Source: Sphingomonas oligophenolica
GTDB lineage: Bacteria > Pseudomonadota > Alphaproteobacteria > Sphingomonadales > Sphingomonadaceae
Length of the DNA: 64,000 nucleotides
Assembly: GCF_006438955.1 (NCBI RefSeq)
Contig: NZ_RCZK01000001.1
Location: 186,001-250,000, forward strand
Direction of reading: 5' to 3'
Shown: in pieces, positions 8,672 through 17,321 of the stretch
Numbering within the stretch: position 1 is the first letter of the stretch
How the letters are laid out: the number at the start of each line of letters is the position of its first letter
Notes under the pieces: model-generated
Told to the model about the DNA's origin: nothing
Databases searched by the model: none
What the model saw: the letters and a program-made list of their open reading frames with translations, nothing else
Position numbers and translations under genes: made by a program

Positions 8672-9492
8672 CGCTCCACAGCCTGCCGTTGTTCGTCAGG
8701 CTGGCGGGGCGCCCAGTCATCCTGGTCGGTGAGGGCGAGGCGGCGGACGCCAAGCGGCGGCTGCTTGATCGCGCGGGCGCGGTGGTGGTCGGCGAGGACG
8801 CCGCGGCGGCGCTGGCGATCGTCGCGATCGATTCGCCCGACGACACCGTCGCGCGGCTGCGCGCGCGCGGGGTGCTGGTCAATGCGGTCGATCGACCCGA
8901 TCTGTGCGATTTCACGCTGCCCGCGATCGTCGATCGCGCGCCTGTCATCGTGGCGATGGGGACCGGGGGCGCGTCGGCGGGACTGGCGGCGGCATTGCGC
9001 CAGCGGCTCGAGGCGCTGTTGCCCGCGGGGCTCGGCGCGCTGGCGGAGCGGTTGTTCGCGATGCGCGGCGAGTTGCGCGCGCGCTATCCGGAGATGGGCG
9101 AACGGCGGCGCGCGATCGCGGCGATGCTGGCCGAGGGGGGAGAATTCGACCCTTTGGCGATAGGAAGTTTTTCTACCACCCCGACGGATGCCGAGGCCAA
9201 GTTGGGGAACGATGGTGATCACGCGCAACGCGCGCCGACATCGACCTTCCCAACTGGACCCCGGCCTTCGCCGGGGAGGAGTCTAGAGGTGATCCCCCTC
9301 ACGTCCCCCGACCCCGACGACCTGACGCTACGCCAGGCGCGCGTGTTGGCGAATGCCGACCGCGTCTATCACGGGGCGGACGTGCCGCGCGCGATCCTGA
9401 ACCGCGCGCGCGCCGATGCCGCGCGGATCGCTTGCGCCGCGCCGCCGATGGCGCTGGAACCGGGATTGTCGGTCGATGTGAGGATGGCATGA
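8668..9492 (+). CDS. cysG: Precorrin-2 dehydrogenase/sirohydrochlorin ferrochelatase-like protein with atypical tail
   Basis: The N-terminal 165 or so residues match the CysG/Met8 bifunctional domain, which oxidises precorrin-2 and inserts iron to make siroheme: G-E-G-E-A nucleotide loop, V-N-A-V-D-R-P-D-L-C-D-F segment, then I-V-D-R-A-P-V-I-V-A and G-G-A-S-A-G-L. A low-complexity linker follows (about residues 170-210), then a short piece resembling the start of the SUMT methylase domain (L-T-S-P-D-P-D-D-L-T-L-R-Q-A-R). A full SUMT domain is absent. Part of the linker is encoded by a palindromic repeat seen elsewhere in the window. Overlaps lysA by ATGA and corA by 4 bases. Confidence 0.8.
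   Translation: MTLHSLPLFVRLAGRPVILVGEGEAADAKRRLLDRAGAVVVGEDAAAALAIVAIDSPDDTVARLRARGVLVNAVDRPDLCDFTLPAIVDRAPVIVAMGTGGASAGLAAALRQRLEALLPAGLGALAERLFAMRGELRARYPEMGERRRAIAAMLAEGGEFDPLAIGSFSTTPTDAEAKLGNDGDHAQRAPTSTFPTGPRPSPGRSLEVIPLTSPDPDDLTLRQARVLANADRVYHGADVPRAILNRARADAARIACAAPPMALEPGLSVDVRMA
9254..9283. repeat. Palindromic repeat inside the cysG-like coding sequence
   Basis: The segment CTGGACCCCGGCCTTCGCC followed by GGGGAG is a compact palindrome. Its GGACCCCGG half is shared with the element at 40801-40907. It is read through in frame as a Pro/Gly/Ser-rich linker between the dehydrogenase domain and the tail. Confidence 0.5.
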
Positions 9493-10445
9493 GCGGGTTC
9501 GGATACCGGATCATCGGGGGCAAGGCCGAGCGCGTCGCCATCAAGACCGCGCTGAGCCAGGACGCCGAGCTCATCTGGGTTCATCTGTCGACCAACGACG
9601 AGCACGCGCAGGCGTGGCTGCGCGACGAGGCGAAGCTGCAGGATTATGTCGTCGACGCGTTGACCGCGGTCGAGACGCGACCGCGGTGCGAGGCGTTCGA
9701 CGAGGGCGCGCTACTCAACCTGCGCGGGCGTGCGCAGGACGGCGCGCCGGGGGTCAACGGCGATCTGCTCGCGTCGGTCCGAATCTGGGCGGTACGCGGC
9801 CATGTGTTTTCGGTGACCCGCAAGGCGATGATCGCGGTTGAAGAAGTCCAGAAACAGGTCGAGACCGGCGACGTCCACGATCCGGGCGACCTGATCGCCG
9901 AATTCGCCGCCTCGATCACCGAGGATCTCGATCCGCATGTTGCCGACCTGGGCGATGAGCTCGACGATTGCGAAGAGGCGCTCGATGCGAACCGGGTGTT
10001 CGAACTGCGTCGCAAGGTATCGCGGGTGCGCGTCGAATCGATCGGCTACAAGCGGTTCCTCCAACCGCAGCGTGCGGCGCTCGAAAAGCTCGCGGCGCTG
10101 CCGTGTGACTGGCTGCAGGACGACGACCGGTTGCACCTGAACGCCGCCGCGGATCGCGCCGCGCGGATGGCCGAGGAACTCGAATCGATCCGCGAACGGT
10201 CCGCGCTGATGCACGAGGCGCTGACCGATTTGCGCGCGGAACAGATTGACACCCGCGGCCTCATCATCGCGGTCGTCGCGATGGTGTTCCTGCCGCTCAC
10301 GTTCATCACCGGGCTCTACGGGATGAACGTGCCGCTGCCCTATCAGCACGCGCCGTGGATGTTCGATGCGATCACCGCGACGTGCGCGGCGATCACCGCG
10401 GGGGTGGTGATCTATTTCGTCCAGCGGCACTGGTTCCGGCTGTAG
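9489..10445 (+). CDS. CorA/ZntB-family divalent metal transporter
   Basis: 318-residue member of the CorA superfamily, a pentameric inner-membrane channel or transporter for Mg2+, Co2+ or Zn2+. A long cytoplasmic domain (to about 250, with helical Glu-rich stretches) is followed by two C-terminal helices; the first ends in the hallmark Y-G-M-N loop. The short V-P-L-P-Y run after GMN resembles ZntB-type members, so the ion is uncertain. The ATG overlaps the stop of the upstream siroheme gene; no functional link is evident. Convergent with fliS, with only two bases between stops. Confidence 0.9.
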   Translation: MSGFGYRIIGGKAERVAIKTALSQDAELIWVHLSTNDEHAQAWLRDEAKLQDYVVDALTAVETRPRCEAFDEGALLNLRGRAQDGAPGVNGDLLASVRIWAVRGHVFSVTRKAMIAVEEVQKQVETGDVHDPGDLIAEFAASITEDLDPHVADLGDELDDCEEALDANRVFELRRKVSRVRVESIGYKRFLQPQRAALEKLAALPCDWLQDDDRLHLNAAADRAARMAEELESIRERSALMHEALTDLRAEQIDTRGLIIAVVAMVFLPLTFITGLYGMNVPLPYQHAPWMFDAITATCAAITAGVVIYFVQRHWFRL

Positions 10446-10447
10446 GC

Positions 10448-10846
10448 TTACACCGCGCGCGCGGATCGCCAGGCGGTGGCGATTTCGAACAGGCTGTCGG
10501 CGGCGTCGCGGAACGGCGCGGGATCGCTGCCGATCGAGGCGTTGACGATCGCGCGGCGGACGCCGCCGTAGAAGCGCGCCAGCGTCGCCGCGACATCGGC
10601 GCCCTGGTCGAAATCGAGCCCCGCCTCGAGCGCGAACAGGATCGCGGTGGCGCGGGTCACGCGTTCGCCCTTTTTGGCATAGTGGCGGTGTTCGGTCGCC
10701 CACGCCGCCGCGCGCAGCGCCGCGACCAGCTCCTCGTAGAGCAGCTGGACGAGCGCGGGGCCATCGGCCGCCGCGGTGCGGCCGACCGCGTCGATCTGGC
10801 GATAGGTCGCATAGGGATTGCGCGCGAGCGCGGAGGCATAGGCCAT
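10448..10846 (-). CDS. fliS: Flagellar chaperone FliS
   Basis: 132-residue, mostly helical cytosolic chaperone that binds the flagellin C-terminus before export. The N-terminus (A-Y-A-S-A-L-A-R-N-P-Y-A-T-Y-R-Q-I) and the L-Y-E-E-L-V-A-A-L-R segment match FliS. The ATG at 10846 overlaps the fliD stop (ATGA); a TTG one codon earlier is less likely. It is the last gene of the flagellar cluster. Confidence 0.85.
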   Translation of the reverse strand: MAYASALARNPYATYRQIDAVGRTAAADGPALVQLLYEELVAALRAAAWATEHRHYAKKGERVTRATAILFALEAGLDFDQGADVAATLARFYGGVRRAIVNASIGSDPAPFRDAADSLFEIATAWRSARAV

Positions 10847-12333
10847 CAATTGTTGCTCTGGTTCCAGGCCCTGATCTGATTGTCGAGGAACGACTGGGTC
10901 GCCTTGTACGCGCTGATCTTGCTGTTCATGCTCGCGAATTGCTGGGTCAGCCGCTGGGTCAGCTGATCCGACTGGTCGGTCAGCGTCGCCTGCTGCTTGG
11001 CGAGCGACGATTGCGCCGCGGTATAGCGCGTCACCGACGCGCCGAGCCCGAAGATGACGCTGGTCGCGGTGGTCGTGATCTTGTCGAGCTGGGCCGACAG
11101 GCCGTTCAGCCCGATGCTGGAATAGGCGAACATCGCCTCGACCGCGTCGGGCGAATCGGTCAACGCCTTGTCGAGCGCGGCGCTATCGACCTGGAGCGTG
11201 CCGTCGCGATTGGTGCGGACCCCGACCGCGGCGAGCGAATTGGGCACGCCCGCCGCGACGCCGTAGGACAGCGCCGAGCTGGTCAGCCCCTGGAGCGAGG
11301 TCAGCAATGCGCGCGCCGCGGTATCGGAGCGGAGCACCCCGGTCTTGGGATCGGTCTGTTCCTTGATCTGCGCGAACGCGAGATTGTAGGTGTCCACGAA
11401 ATCGTTGACCGCCTGTTTCAGCGCGGCGGTCGGCGGGGTGCTCGATAGCGTGACGGGCACCGCCGAGACCTGGTTGAGCTGGAGCTTTACCCCGTCGACC
11501 AGGTCGCTGATGCTATTGCTCGCGCGTTCGACCTTGATGCCGTCGACGGTCAGCTGGGCGTTGATCGCGGTGCTGGTGACGCTGGTGCTCGCCGCGCCGA
11601 GGCCCGCGTTGAACTGGCCGAGCGTCCCATCCGGATCGCTGGTCGCGGTCAGCGTGAACGCCTGGTTGGTGCCGGTCGCGCCTTTGAGCGACAGATAGGC
11701 GCCGCCCGTGCCGTCGGTGATGACGGTGGCCGTAACCCCTGCTTTCTTGGCGTTGATCGCGGTGGCGATGTCGTCGAGGCTGGCGCTGGCGACGTCGATG
11801 GTCAGCGATCGGGCGGCGTCGCCGGTGAACGCGGTCATGGTCGCGCTGTCGGCGCTGTAGCTGGCCTGGCCGAATTCGAGCGTGAAGGTACCCGAGCCGA
11901 TCACGGCGGTACGATCCGCGATCGGGTTGGTCGTCCGCACGCTTTGTGCGCTGGCGAGGCGGTCGACGGTGATCGTGCGCGACAGACCCGCCAGCGTCGC
12001 GCCTGGGAGCGCGGTCGCGCCCAGCACGCTGCCGTTCGAACTGGTCGGCTGGGTCGTGAGCGACCCACTCTTGACCAATGTCGCGAGCGCGGTCGAAAAA
12101 TTGCTCATCGTGCTCTTGAGCGAACCCGCCGCGGAGACCTGCGCGGTCAGCGTGTCCGCTTGCGCGGTCAGCGCCGCGGTCTTCTGCGCGAACTGCGCCT
12201 GGACCAGCGAGGTGACGAGGCTGGCGGTATCGACCCCCGATCCGGTTTTCAGTGAGGTCAACAGCGACTGGGTCGCCGATTTGACGACGTTCGTCGTGGT
12301 CGGCGTCGTGGTCGTTCCGGTCGTCGTGGGCAT
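10846..12333 (-). CDS. fliD: Flagellar filament cap protein FliD
   Basis: 495 residues, the usual size for the cap protein (HAP2) at the filament tip, which helps flagellin fold. The N-terminus is Thr-rich, followed by L-K-T-G-S-G-V-D-T-A-S-L-V-T typical of FliD_N. The C-terminal region (about 300-490) carries the FliD_C pattern and ends in a helical coiled-coil tail. The start ATG at 12333 has a GGAG site upstream. It lies 49 bases downstream of flhB, so it may belong to the same transcript or have its own late promoter. Confidence 0.92.
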   Translation of the reverse strand: MPTTTGTTTTPTTTNVVKSATQSLLTSLKTGSGVDTASLVTSLVQAQFAQKTAALTAQADTLTAQVSAAGSLKSTMSNFSTALATLVKSGSLTTQPTSSNGSVLGATALPGATLAGLSRTITVDRLASAQSVRTTNPIADRTAVIGSGTFTLEFGQASYSADSATMTAFTGDAARSLTIDVASASLDDIATAINAKKAGVTATVITDGTGGAYLSLKGATGTNQAFTLTATSDPDGTLGQFNAGLGAASTSVTSTAINAQLTVDGIKVERASNSISDLVDGVKLQLNQVSAVPVTLSSTPPTAALKQAVNDFVDTYNLAFAQIKEQTDPKTGVLRSDTAARALLTSLQGLTSSALSYGVAAGVPNSLAAVGVRTNRDGTLQVDSAALDKALTDSPDAVEAMFAYSSIGLNGLSAQLDKITTTATSVIFGLGASVTRYTAAQSSLAKQQATLTDQSDQLTQRLTQQFASMNSKISAYKATQSFLDNQIRAWNQSNN

Positions 12334-12382
12334 TGGTGATCTCCGCGCGTCACATCGCTAAACGGCCGCTGGCGGCACAAAT

Positions 12383-13510
12383 TTAGGAAAGTTTCGCGCC
12401 GTTTTCGTCGAATCGGGCGTCGACGGGGACGTCGATCAACGGCTGGATTCCGCCCGCGCGCTGGTTGAGCCCGAAGACGAACGCCAGCACCGTTGCGATC
12501 GCGAGATACAGGTCGTCGCGCACCTCCTGCCCTTCGCGGCTGGTGTAATAGACCGCGCGCGCGAGCAGCGGATATTCGAGCATCGGCACGCTCGCCCCGC
12601 CGGCCAGTTCGCGGATCGCCATCGCCACCGCGCCGCGCCCGCGCGCGACCACCACTGGCACCTGGTCGCGACCGCGATCGTAGCGCAGCGCGACCGCGAA
12701 ATGGGTGGGGTTGGTAAGGACGACGTGCGCTTCGGTGACCGCCTTGCGGAGCCCGCGATTGGCCATCGCGCGCTGCATCTGGCGCTGGTGGCCCTTGGCC
12801 TCGGGCGACCCTTCGGTCTCCTTGTGTTCGTCCTTGATCTCCTGCTTCGTCATCCGGATCTTGCCGAGGAGCTGAATGATCTGGAGCGGGACATCGATCA
12901 TCGCGATCGCGACCAGCCCGAGCGCCATCGCCATCATGACGCCGAAGAAGGTGCCGTCGAGCGTGCCGAGCGCGCCGCCGAGATCGCTCGAGGACAGGCC
13001 GATCGTGACATGCGACGCCTGCCACAACATATACGCACCGATGGTGCCCAGCAGGATCACCTTGAGCAGCGATTTGCCGAGCTCGATCCAGCCGTGCGAG
13101 CCGAAGATGCGCTTGAGCCCCGAGGCGGGGTTGATCCGGTTCGCCTTGGGCGCGAGCAGCGACGCGTTGAAGCCCAGATTGCCGAGCCCCGCCGAACTGC
13201 CGACGGTCGCGATCACGCTGACCGCGAACAGGCTGGCGAGCGAGGGCAGCAATTTCCCGCCTCCCTCGGCGAGCGCGCGCCACGGCGAGAAATCCTCGAC
13301 ATCGCCGCGCCCGAAGGTGAAGCTCGACGCCATCAACGCCTTGCAGGCGCCGAGCAGCGCGGGGCCGAAGAGCATCAGCCAGCCGACGCCTGCGAGCACG
13401 ACCAGCGCGGTCGCAAAATCCTTGGAGCGCAGGACCTGGCCGTCATCCGACGCCTTTTGCTTGCGCTTGGCGGTTGGCGCTTCTGTCTTTTCGCCGAATT
13501 CGTCCGCCAT
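12383..13510 (-). CDS. flhB: Flagellar export apparatus protein FlhB
   Basis: Membrane component of the flagellar type III secretion gate and substrate-specificity switch, 375 residues. Four transmembrane segments (about 33-55, 90-110, 145-165, 190-210) precede a cytoplasmic domain holding the autocleavage motif N-P-T-H near 266-269. The start ATG at 13510 (MADEFGEKTEAPT) overlaps the fliR stop. All expected elements are present. Confidence 0.96.
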   Translation of the reverse strand: MADEFGEKTEAPTAKRKQKASDDGQVLRSKDFATALVVLAGVGWLMLFGPALLGACKALMASSFTFGRGDVEDFSPWRALAEGGGKLLPSLASLFAVSVIATVGSSAGLGNLGFNASLLAPKANRINPASGLKRIFGSHGWIELGKSLLKVILLGTIGAYMLWQASHVTIGLSSSDLGGALGTLDGTFFGVMMAMALGLVAIAMIDVPLQIIQLLGKIRMTKQEIKDEHKETEGSPEAKGHQRQMQRAMANRGLRKAVTEAHVVLTNPTHFAVALRYDRGRDQVPVVVARGRGAVAMAIRELAGGASVPMLEYPLLARAVYYTSREGQEVRDDLYLAIATVLAFVFGLNQRAGGIQPLIDVPVDARFDENGAKLS

Positions 13511-14280
13511 CAGCCGAACACCAGCGATTGCACCGCGGCAAGGCCTTCGCGGATGATGACGAGCATGTAATCCCCCATCGCGGGGAACGCGATCGCCAGC
13601 GCGACGACGCCGACCGCGAGGCTGGCGGGCAGCCCGATCGCGAACAGGTTGAGCGCGGGCGCGGCGCGGCTCAGCATACCGACGATCAGGTTCAGGCAGA
13701 GCAGCAGGAAGCCAACCGGCAGCGCGAGCAGCAGCCCGGCGAGAAACGCGTAGCCGCCGAAGAACGCGATATCGCGCAGCCGGCCGACCGCGAGCCATGT
13801 TCCCGGCGGCATGACGTCATAGCTTTTGACGAGCATCTCGACGAGCACGAGATGACCGTCGACCGACAGGAACAGCAACGTCAGCATGATCGACATGAAC
13901 TGGCCGAGTGCTGGGCTTGACCTGCCGTTCTGCGGATCGATCGACGAGGCGAACCCGATCCCCATCGATCCACCGATGAGTTCGGATGCGATCAGCGGTG
14001 CCGAAAAGGCCACCTGGAGGATGAAACCCATCGCGAGCCCGACCAGTGCTTCGGCGGCGACCGCGAGGAAGGTCGTGACCGCGAAAATCTGCGCGGGCGG
14101 GGTGATCGGATGCGCAGCGAGCACGAGCAGGCCGATCGCGCCTGACAGCGACACCCGCACGGGGAGCGGAATCGACACCGCGCCGAACACCGGCGCGACG
14201 ACGAACGCCGCGCCGATCCGCACCATGACGAAGATCAACGCCCACAGTTGCGGCTCGATCGCGAGGCCGAAGCCTAGCAT
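13510..14280 (-). CDS. fliR: Flagellar export gate protein FliR
   Basis: 256-residue inner-membrane protein with about six hydrophobic helices, part of the FliP-FliQ-FliR export gate. The R-I-G-A-A-F-V-V-A-P-V-F-G and F-S-A-P-L-I-A-S-E segments match the family. The ATG at 14280 gives MLGFGLAI; the longer reading is probably not used. The roughly 200 bases between fliQ and fliR contain no other gene. Confidence 0.92.
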   Translation of the reverse strand: MLGFGLAIEPQLWALIFVMVRIGAAFVVAPVFGAVSIPLPVRVSLSGAIGLLVLAAHPITPPAQIFAVTTFLAVAAEALVGLAMGFILQVAFSAPLIASELIGGSMGIGFASSIDPQNGRSSPALGQFMSIMLTLLFLSVDGHLVLVEMLVKSYDVMPPGTWLAVGRLRDIAFFGGYAFLAGLLLALPVGFLLLCLNLIVGMLSRAAPALNLFAIGLPASLAVGVVALAIAFPAMGDYMLVIIREGLAAVQSLVFG

Positions 14281-14482
14281 GGCGAAGCCTGCGAGAGCGC
14301 GCACGCTGCGCACCACGCAGGCAAGCCCGGCCGACGGGTCGGCAACGCCGAACCCGATCGACGCCGCGGCTTTGCCGCTGCGTGGCTCATGGTTTGTTTA
14401 GGGCAGCGACGCCGCGAAGAACCCCAGACTGGCCGGGCTTGATCGCGTGGCGCGCAGCATACGCGCTCTCGCGCTCTGCGCC

Positions 14483-14752
14483 TCATTTCACCAAATCCGG
14501 AATACGGTCGAACATGCCGATCGTGAAATCGCTCAGCAGCCCAAGGATCAGCCCGCCGAAGATCATGATCGAGAAGGCGACGACGATCAGCTTGGGGACG
14601 AACGACAGCGTTTGTTCGTTGATCGAGGTCGCGGCCTGGACCATGCCGAGGATCAGCCCCGCGAGCAGCGCGGGGATCAGGATCGGCGCGGCGGCGAGCG
14701 CCAGCACCCACATCGTCTGGTTGGCGATGGTGAGGAAATAATCGGCGTCCAT
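14483..14752 (-). CDS. fliQ: Flagellar export gate protein FliQ
   Basis: 89 residues with two transmembrane helices, the size and pattern of FliQ. Seen: M-D-A-D-Y-F-L at the start, and Q-A-A-T-S-I-N-E-Q-T-L-S-F-V-P-K between the helices, a family hallmark. The ATG at 14752 is taken over an upstream in-frame start at 14839 because the extension is encoded by a palindromic repeat. Confidence 0.95.
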   Translation of the reverse strand: MDADYFLTIANQTMWVLALAAAPILIPALLAGLILGMVQAATSINEQTLSFVPKLIVVAFSIMIFGGLILGLLSDFTIGMFDRIPDLVK

Positions 14753-14771
14753 GTCAGATACGATTCCCGAA

Positions 14772-14855
14772 CCCGTTCGTGCTGAGCTTGTCGAAGCATG
14801 TGCAACCGGGCGAAACAGGTGGGACACGTCCTTCGACAACCTCAGGACGAACGGA
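14772..14855. repeat. Palindromic intergenic element, family 1, copy 1
   Basis: Between fliP and fliQ. The left arm CCGTTCGTGCTGAGC... continues to TTGTCGAAGCA; the right arm is GTCCTTCGACAACCTCAGGA then CGAACGG. The arms are inverted repeats around a spacer of about 27 bases. Other copies lie at 36206 and 62018. Confidence 0.8.
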
Positions 14856-14872
14856 GCGGGGTGCGGTCATTG

Positions 14873-15676
14873 CTATGTCGCGAAGCTGTTCGCGAGGCTG
14901 CCCATGGTCAGCGCCCAGCCGTCGACGAGGACGAACAGCAGCAGTTTGAACGGGAGCGAGATGATCGTCGGCGAGAGCATCATCATGCCGAGACTCATCA
15001 ACACCGTCGCGACGACGAGATCGATGACGATGAAGGGCAGGAAGACGAGGAACCCGATCTGGAAAGCGGTCTTGAGCTCGCTGGTGACGAACGCGGGCAG
15101 CAGCACCGAAAAGGGGATGTCCTTGGCGCTCTGATACGGCCCCGACTTCGCGAGCTGGGCGAACATCGTCAGGTCTTTCTTGCGGGTCTGTTTGGTCATG
15201 AAATCGTGGAGCGGCGCGCCCGCGGCCTGGATCATCTGCGTCCCCGCGATCTGGCCCGTGGCATAGGGCTGGATCGCCTCGGTGTTCATCTGGTTGATCG
15301 TCGGGGCCATCACGAACAGCGACAGGAACAGCGCGAGCCCGATCAGTACCTGGTTGGGGGGGCTTTGCTGCAATCCCAGCGCCTGGCGGAGTATCGCCAG
15401 CACGATGATGATCCGGGTGAAGCTGGTCATCATGAGCAGGATGCCCGGCAGGATCGTCAGCAACCCCATGATGATGAGGACTTGCAGGCTGAGCGAGAGC
15501 GGGGCCGATTGACCGGTCCCGCTCGCCGCGCCCCCCGCACCACTGGCGCCGAGCTGGCCTAATGCGCGGTCGACCGCATCGCCAACGCCGGGCGCCGACG
15601 GCGTGATCGGCGCGACCTGCGCGAAGGCAGGCGCGGCGATCACCAGCGCGAGCAGGAACGCCAGGAGAATCCACAT
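14873..15676 (-). CDS. fliP: Flagellar export gate protein FliP
   Basis: 267-residue core gate protein. A cleavable-type signal sequence at residues 1-20 (ends A-P-A-F-A-Q), as FliP often has, is followed by four membrane helices. Seen: M-M-T-S-F-T-R-I-I-I-V-L, L-F-L-S-L-F-V-M-A-P and I-G-F-L-V-F-L-P-F-I-V-I-D-L-V, all conserved FliP motifs. The ATG at 15676 is chosen because the signal peptide follows at once. A short non-coding gap with nested hairpins separates it from fliO. Confidence 0.97.
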   Translation of the reverse strand: MWILLAFLLALVIAAPAFAQVAPITPSAPGVGDAVDRALGQLGASGAGGAASGTGQSAPLSLSLQVLIIMGLLTILPGILLMMTSFTRIIIVLAILRQALGLQQSPPNQVLIGLALFLSLFVMAPTINQMNTEAIQPYATGQIAGTQMIQAAGAPLHDFMTKQTRKKDLTMFAQLAKSGPYQSAKDIPFSVLLPAFVTSELKTAFQIGFLVFLPFIVIDLVVATVLMSLGMMMLSPTIISLPFKLLLFVLVDGWALTMGSLANSFAT

Positions 15677-15681
15677 CAATG

Positions 15682-15737
15682 TGTATCCCCGCGAGGGCGG
15701 GGATACAGGCTGTTCTCCCGCCTTCGCCGTAGAACAG
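15682..15737. repeat. Two adjacent hairpins between fliO and fliP
   Basis: A perfect 11-base-pair stem (15682-15692 with 15697-15707, loop GAGG) is followed at once by a CTGTTCT/AGAACAG inverted pair (15710-15716 with 15731-15737). No U-tract follows. It could attenuate or punctuate the flagellar transcript. Confidence 0.6.
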
Positions 15738-15780
15738 TTGAACAGCGCAGGCCCCGAGCCCTTGCGCGTCACCGATACGC

Positions 15781-16053
15781 TCACTGTACCGATCCCTGCT
15801 CGGTCTTGTCGACCAGCGTGACGCCGCCACGAGCGACCGAAACGAGCAGCCGCCGGCCGTCGAAATCGAGCACCGCGAGGCGGACGCCGGGCGAGATCAT
15901 CATGGTTTCCTTGACCGTGACGAGCCGCGTCGACGGCTTGCCGCCACCCGGCATCCGCGTCTCCAGCTTGCGCCAGAGATAGAGGCAGCCGATCATCAGC
16001 CCGCACACCAGCGGCAGCAGGACGACAAGCTTGAGAATATAGGTCCAGAGCAT
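15781..16053 (-). CDS. fliO: Flagellar biosynthesis protein FliO
   Basis: 90-residue bitopic membrane protein that helps assemble the FliP ring. One helix at about residues 5-28, then a small cytoplasmic domain with V-K-E-T-M-M-I-S-P-G-V-R-L and V-D-F-D-G-R-R-L-L-V-S-type strands, as in FliO. It sits in the canonical fliN-fliO-fliP position. Sequence conservation in the family is low, so order is part of the evidence. Confidence 0.85.
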   Translation of the reverse strand: MLWTYILKLVVLLPLVCGLMIGCLYLWRKLETRMPGGGKPSTRLVTVKETMMISPGVRLAVLDFDGRRLLVSVARGGVTLVDKTEQGSVQ

Positions 16054-16058
16054 CCGGA

Positions 16059-16364
16059 TCAGCCCGCGCGCTTGTCGGGGTTGACCAGCTCGGTCATGCG
16101 CACGCCGAACCGGTCACCGACCGTCACCACCTCGCCGCGCCCGATCAGCGTGCCGTTGACGAACACGTCGAGCAGTTCGTTCGCCTGGCGATCGAGCTCG
16201 ATCACCGAGCTTTCGCCGAGCGCGAGGAGTTCGCGCAGCGACAATTGGGTCGAGCCGATTTCGACGGTCAGTTTCACGTCGACGTCCTGCAGCAGCCGGA
16301 AATTGCCGGCGACCATGTGGTCGGCGGCCGCCGCTGGCGGAAACCCGCTGGTCATGTCGTTCAT
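16059..16364 (-). CDS. fliN: Flagellar motor switch protein FliN
   Basis: 101 residues, a single SpoA domain forming the lower C-ring that sets rotation direction. Seen: L-L-Q-D-V-D-V-K-L-T-V-E-I-G, L-R-E-L-L-A-L-G-E-S-S-V-I-E-L-D, and V-N-G-T-L-I-G-R-G-E-V-V, all typical. The start at 16364 overlaps the fliM stop by 4 bases. Confidence 0.95.
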   Translation of the reverse strand: MNDMTSGFPPAAAADHMVAGNFRLLQDVDVKLTVEIGSTQLSLRELLALGESSVIELDRQANELLDVFVNGTLIGRGEVVTVGDRFGVRMTELVNPDKRAG

Positions 16365-17317
16365 GCGAGAAATCCTTCGTCGAAATGCGCGAGTGAGGTG
16401 AGGCGGATGGCCGCAAAGCCGTTCGAGGTGCCGACCGTGCCGCACCCCAACCGATGGTTGCCGACGACGACGGGGACGTCGGCGGCGATCGTGATCGGGA
16501 TGACGTCGCCCGGCTTGAGATCCATCAGCATCTGCAAGGGCACGACGGGTTCGGCGAGGACCGAACGCACCGGGAATTTCACGGTCATCACCGAGCGGGT
16601 CAGCCCGGTGCGCCACACCGGATCGGCCTCCGCCTTGTCGAGCACCTTGCCCATCAGCGTCGCGCCATGCGGCTTGAGCGCGGGGACCGGGTAGAGCAGG
16701 TCGAGGAACACCGGCTTGGCGTTGCCCGCGGCCAAGCCGAAGCGGGTAACGACCATCGCGTCTTCGACATCGACCGGCAGCATCGCGGGGTTGATCTCGA
16801 CGCGGGTCGGCGCGAAATCGATCCGGGTCAGCGGTTCCCATGCGGTCTGGAGCTGGGCGGCGATGGTGCCGCCGACGCGGACCACCATCGCTTCGGCGGC
16901 GGGCGAGAATTCGGTCGGCATCGCGGTCGGCGTCGCGCCCGTCCCGCCGAAGAAGATGTCGAGCATTTCGAGCACGAACCGCCCGTCGAGCACGCATAGC
17001 GCGGTCGACGGGGTCGCAACGCTGTCGTGCGCGGCCATCGTCAGCGGCAACCACGCGGTCAGCCCCTCCGCGCGTTCGGCGCGGTAATCGCTGAACCGCT
17101 GGACCACCAGCGGCTCGGCCCAGGCGCGCACTTCCTGGCGGAGCAGCGGTTCGAACACCCCGCGCAGGCTCCGCGCGAGCCGCGCGGACAGGTGCTGGAG
17201 GGTATGAAGGTCGCCGAACGGGTTCAGTTTCGTCGTGCCGAGGCCGCCAGCATGCGACGCAGGGCTACGATTGCGCGCCCGGCGATCGTCGTTCGTGGTT
17301 GCCTCGGTGTTAACCAT
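16361..17317 (-). CDS. fliM: Flagellar motor switch protein FliM
   Basis: 318-residue C-ring protein. The middle domain (about 40-230, CheC-like) and a C-terminal SpoA domain (about 245-315) are recognisable: V-L-D-G-R-F-V-L-E-M-L-D-I-F-F-G-G-T-G, then L-M-D-L-K-P-G-D-V-I-P-I. The extreme N-terminal CheY-binding helix of enteric FliM (L-S-Q-x-E-I-D-A-L-L) is not visible; the N-terminus is basic and Thr/Asn/Arg-rich instead. ATG 17317 is taken as start; a TTG at 17332 is possible. Confidence 0.9.
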   Translation of the reverse strand: MVNTEATTNDDRRARNRSPASHAGGLGTTKLNPFGDLHTLQHLSARLARSLRGVFEPLLRQEVRAWAEPLVVQRFSDYRAERAEGLTAWLPLTMAAHDSVATPSTALCVLDGRFVLEMLDIFFGGTGATPTAMPTEFSPAAEAMVVRVGGTIAAQLQTAWEPLTRIDFAPTRVEINPAMLPVDVEDAMVVTRFGLAAGNAKPVFLDLLYPVPALKPHGATLMGKVLDKAEADPVWRTGLTRSVMTVKFPVRSVLAEPVVPLQMLMDLKPGDVIPITIAADVPVVVGNHRLGCGTVGTSNGFAAIRLTSLAHFDEGFLA

Positions 17318-17321
17318 GGCG

